DNA from: Candidatus Blautia intestinigallinarum
GTDB taxonomy: Bacteria; Bacillota; Clostridia; Lachnospirales; Lachnospiraceae
Direction: 5' to 3'
NCBI GenBank assembly: GCA_019112635.1
Contig: DXIX01000016.1
Location: forward strand, 1 to 64,000
Length of the DNA stretch: 64,000 nucleotides
Shown here: one piece after another, positions 62,522 to 64,000 of the stretch
How positions within the stretch are numbered: position 1 is the stretch's first letter
Layout: every line of letters starts with the position of its first letter
The notes under the pieces: model-generated
Told to the model about the DNA's origin: nothing
Database searches by the model: none
Seen by the model: the letters and a program-made list of their open reading frames with translations, nothing else
Made by a program: the position numbers and the translations under genes

Positions 62522-64000
62522 ATGAGCAAAAAACCAACCGTATTAATGATTCTGGATGGATATGGGTTAAATGACAAATGTGAAGCGAATGCAGTTTGTG
62601 AGGGAAAGACTCCGATTATGGATCAGCTGATGTCTCAGTGTCCTTTTGTGAAGGGAGCGGCCAGCGGAATGGCAGTCGGTCTTCCGGAAGGTCAGATGGG
62701 CAACTCGGAAGTGGGACACATGAATATGGGTGCCGGACGGGTAGTCTATCAGGAACTGACCAGAATTACGAAGGAGATTGAAGACGGAGATTTCTTCGAG
62801 AACGAGGCACTTCTCACAGCAGTGAAGAATGCGAAAGAGAACAATTCTTCCATTCACTTTATGGGACTTTTGTCAGATGGCGGTGTTCACAGCCATAACA
62901 CTCATCTCTATGCTTTGCTGGAATTGGCAAAACGGGAGGGACTTCAGAAGGTTTATGTACACTGCTTCCTGGATGGCCGTGACACACCTCCAGCATCCGG
63001 AAAAGAATATATCGAAGAACTTCAGGCTAAGATGAAGGAGATCGGCGTGGGCCAGATCGGTGTCGTGTCAGGCCGTTACTATGCGATGGACCGTGACAAC
63101 CGCTGGGATCGTGTGGAGAAAGCTTACCTTGCTCTGACAAAAGGAGAGGGAGTCAAGGGGACAGATGCTGCGCAGGCAGTTCAGGCTTCCTACGATGACG
63201 GCAAGACGGACGAGTTTGTCCTTCCGACCGTGATTGAGAAAGATGGGAAACCAGTGACCACTGTTCAGGATAAGGATTCGGTGGTATTCTTTAACTTCCG
63301 TCCGGACCGCGCAAGAGAGATTACCCGTGCTTTCTGCGCGGACGAGTTTGACGGATTTGACAGAGAAAAGAGACTGGATCTGACTTATGTGTGCTTCACA
63401 GAGTATGATGAGACAATCCCGAATAAGATCATCGCTTTCCATAAAGTGTCTATCACCAACACTTTCGGCGAATTTCTGGCAGCTCATCATATGAAGCAGG
63501 CAAGAATCGCGGAGACTGAGAAATATGCTCATGTCACCTTCTTCTTCAACGGAGGAGTGGAAGAGCCAAATGAGGGCGAGGACCGTATTCTGGTGAAATC
63601 ACCGAAGGTGGCTACTTATGATCTGAAACCGGAGATGAGTGCCTATGAAGTGTGTGATAAACTGGTGGAAGCCATCCGCTCTCTGAAATATGATGTGATT
63701 ATCATCAATTTTGCGAATCCGGATATGGTGGGCCATACCGGAGTGGAAGCGGCAGCCATCAAAGCCATTGAGGCGGTGGATGAATGTGTGGGCCGTGCTG
63801 TGGATGCCATCAAAGAAGTGGATGGTCAGATGTTTATCTGTGCTGACCACGGAAATGCAGAACAGTTGGTGGATTATGAGACTGGTGAACCTTTTACCGC
63901 TCACACGACAAATCCGGTTCCATTTATCCTGGTGAATGCAGATCCTTCTTACACACTGAGAGAGGGAGGACGTCTGGCGGATATTGTTCCGACCCTGATC
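62522..64000 (+). CDS. gpmI: 2,3-bisphosphoglycerate-independent phosphoglycerate mutase (3' end outside window)
   Basis: The frame is open from the ATG to the right edge: 493 codons of an enzyme usually about 510 long, so only the last 20 or so residues are missing. MILDGYGL at the start and the nucleophile Ser in GQMGNSEVGHMNMGAGR identify the manganese-dependent mutase, with NFRPDRAREITRAF and ICADHGNAEQL for metal and substrate binding. It converts 3- to 2-phosphoglycerate. In related genomes it commonly follows tpiA; here it is separated by the rib operon, the CapA-like gene and hom. AAAGGAG precedes the ATG. Confidence 0.96.
   Translation, partial: MSKKPTVLMILDGYGLNDKCEANAVCEGKTPIMDQLMSQCPFVKGAASGMAVGLPEGQMGNSEVGHMNMGAGRVVYQELTRITKEIEDGDFFENEALLTAVKNAKENNSSIHFMGLLSDGGVHSHNTHLYALLELAKREGLQKVYVHCFLDGRDTPPASGKEYIEELQAKMKEIGVGQIGVVSGRYYAMDRDNRWDRVEKAYLALTKGEGVKGTDAAQAVQASYDDGKTDEFVLPTVIEKDGKPVTTVQDKDSVVFFNFRPDRAREITRAFCADEFDGFDREKRLDLTYVCFTEYDETIPNKIIAFHKVSITNTFGEFLAAHHMKQARIAETEKYAHVTFFFNGGVEEPNEGEDRILVKSPKVATYDLKPEMSAYEVCDKLVEAIRSLKYDVIIINFANPDMVGHTGVEAAAIKAIEAVDECVGRAVDAIKEVDGQMFICADHGNAEQLVDYETGEPFTAHTTNPVPFILVNADPSYTLREGGRLADIVPTLI

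Noticed and set aside
1-64000. CRISPR arrays, insertion sequences, tRNA or rRNA genes
   Set aside because: No regularly spaced repeats, transposase-like frames, terminal repeats or tRNA T-loop motifs were seen on reading; a covariance-model scan would be needed to exclude small RNAs.

Overview
The window looks like a chromosomal segment of a spore-forming Clostridia, most likely a Lachnospiraceae relative (inferred from gene content, roughly even base composition, AGGAGG-type ribosome sites and TTGACA/TATAAT promoters). Support includes complete cotJABC and spoIIIAA-AH operons, spoIVB, spo0A, spoIIM and a SpoVB-like flippase, a fused AccD-AccA subunit and a Firmicute-type SOS box at recA. I see no insertion sequence, prophage, CRISPR array, rRNA or tRNA.

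Left part (1-5040): a minus-strand pair of poorly understood genes (an IscU/NifU-like scaffold and a GGGtGRT-motif protein), a solitary FRG-domain protein, the cotJABC coat operon, and a short signal-peptidase-like protein lacking the usual middle of its catalytic domain. Then ftsW and a fatty acid synthesis cluster (6.3-14.7 kb): acpP alone between promoter and terminator, then fabD-fabG-fabF-accB-fabZ-accC-accDA-fabK-like. Both promoters carry TTTGA-N3-TCAAA-type palindromes resembling FabT operators; no fabH or MarR/FabT gene lies in the window. A divergent sirtuin, gltX, a UvrD-type helicase and an Sfp-type phosphopantetheinyl transferase follow.

Middle (19.6-43 kb): the spoIIIA operon, prfC, then one long colinear run asp23-nusB-xseA-xseB-ispA-dxs-tlyA-nadK-argR-recN joined to spoIVB and spo0A. 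Next come glgA, SOS-controlled recA with recX, rny, spoIIM and xerD.

Right part (44-64 kb): a minus-strand SpoVB-like flippase, iscR-iscS-iscU-mnmA (sulfur mobilisation feeding Fe-S clusters and tRNA thiolation), a P-type ATPase, a PHP-family phosphatase, and the glycolytic genes gap-pgk-tpiA. The riboflavin operon ribD-ribE-ribBA-ribH lies on the minus strand behind an FMN riboswitch and sits between tpiA and gpmI. A CapA-like protein and homoserine dehydrogenase precede gpmI, which runs off the right edge.

The fatty acid genes make acyl chains for membranes, with the phosphopantetheinyl transferase a candidate to activate AcpP. IspA and Dxs supply isoprenoids, and FtsW works on peptidoglycan. 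The spo genes cover the entry regulator (Spo0A), the SpoIIIA engulfment channel, the SpoIVB checkpoint and the coat. Homologies were recognised by eye from motifs; no database search was possible.
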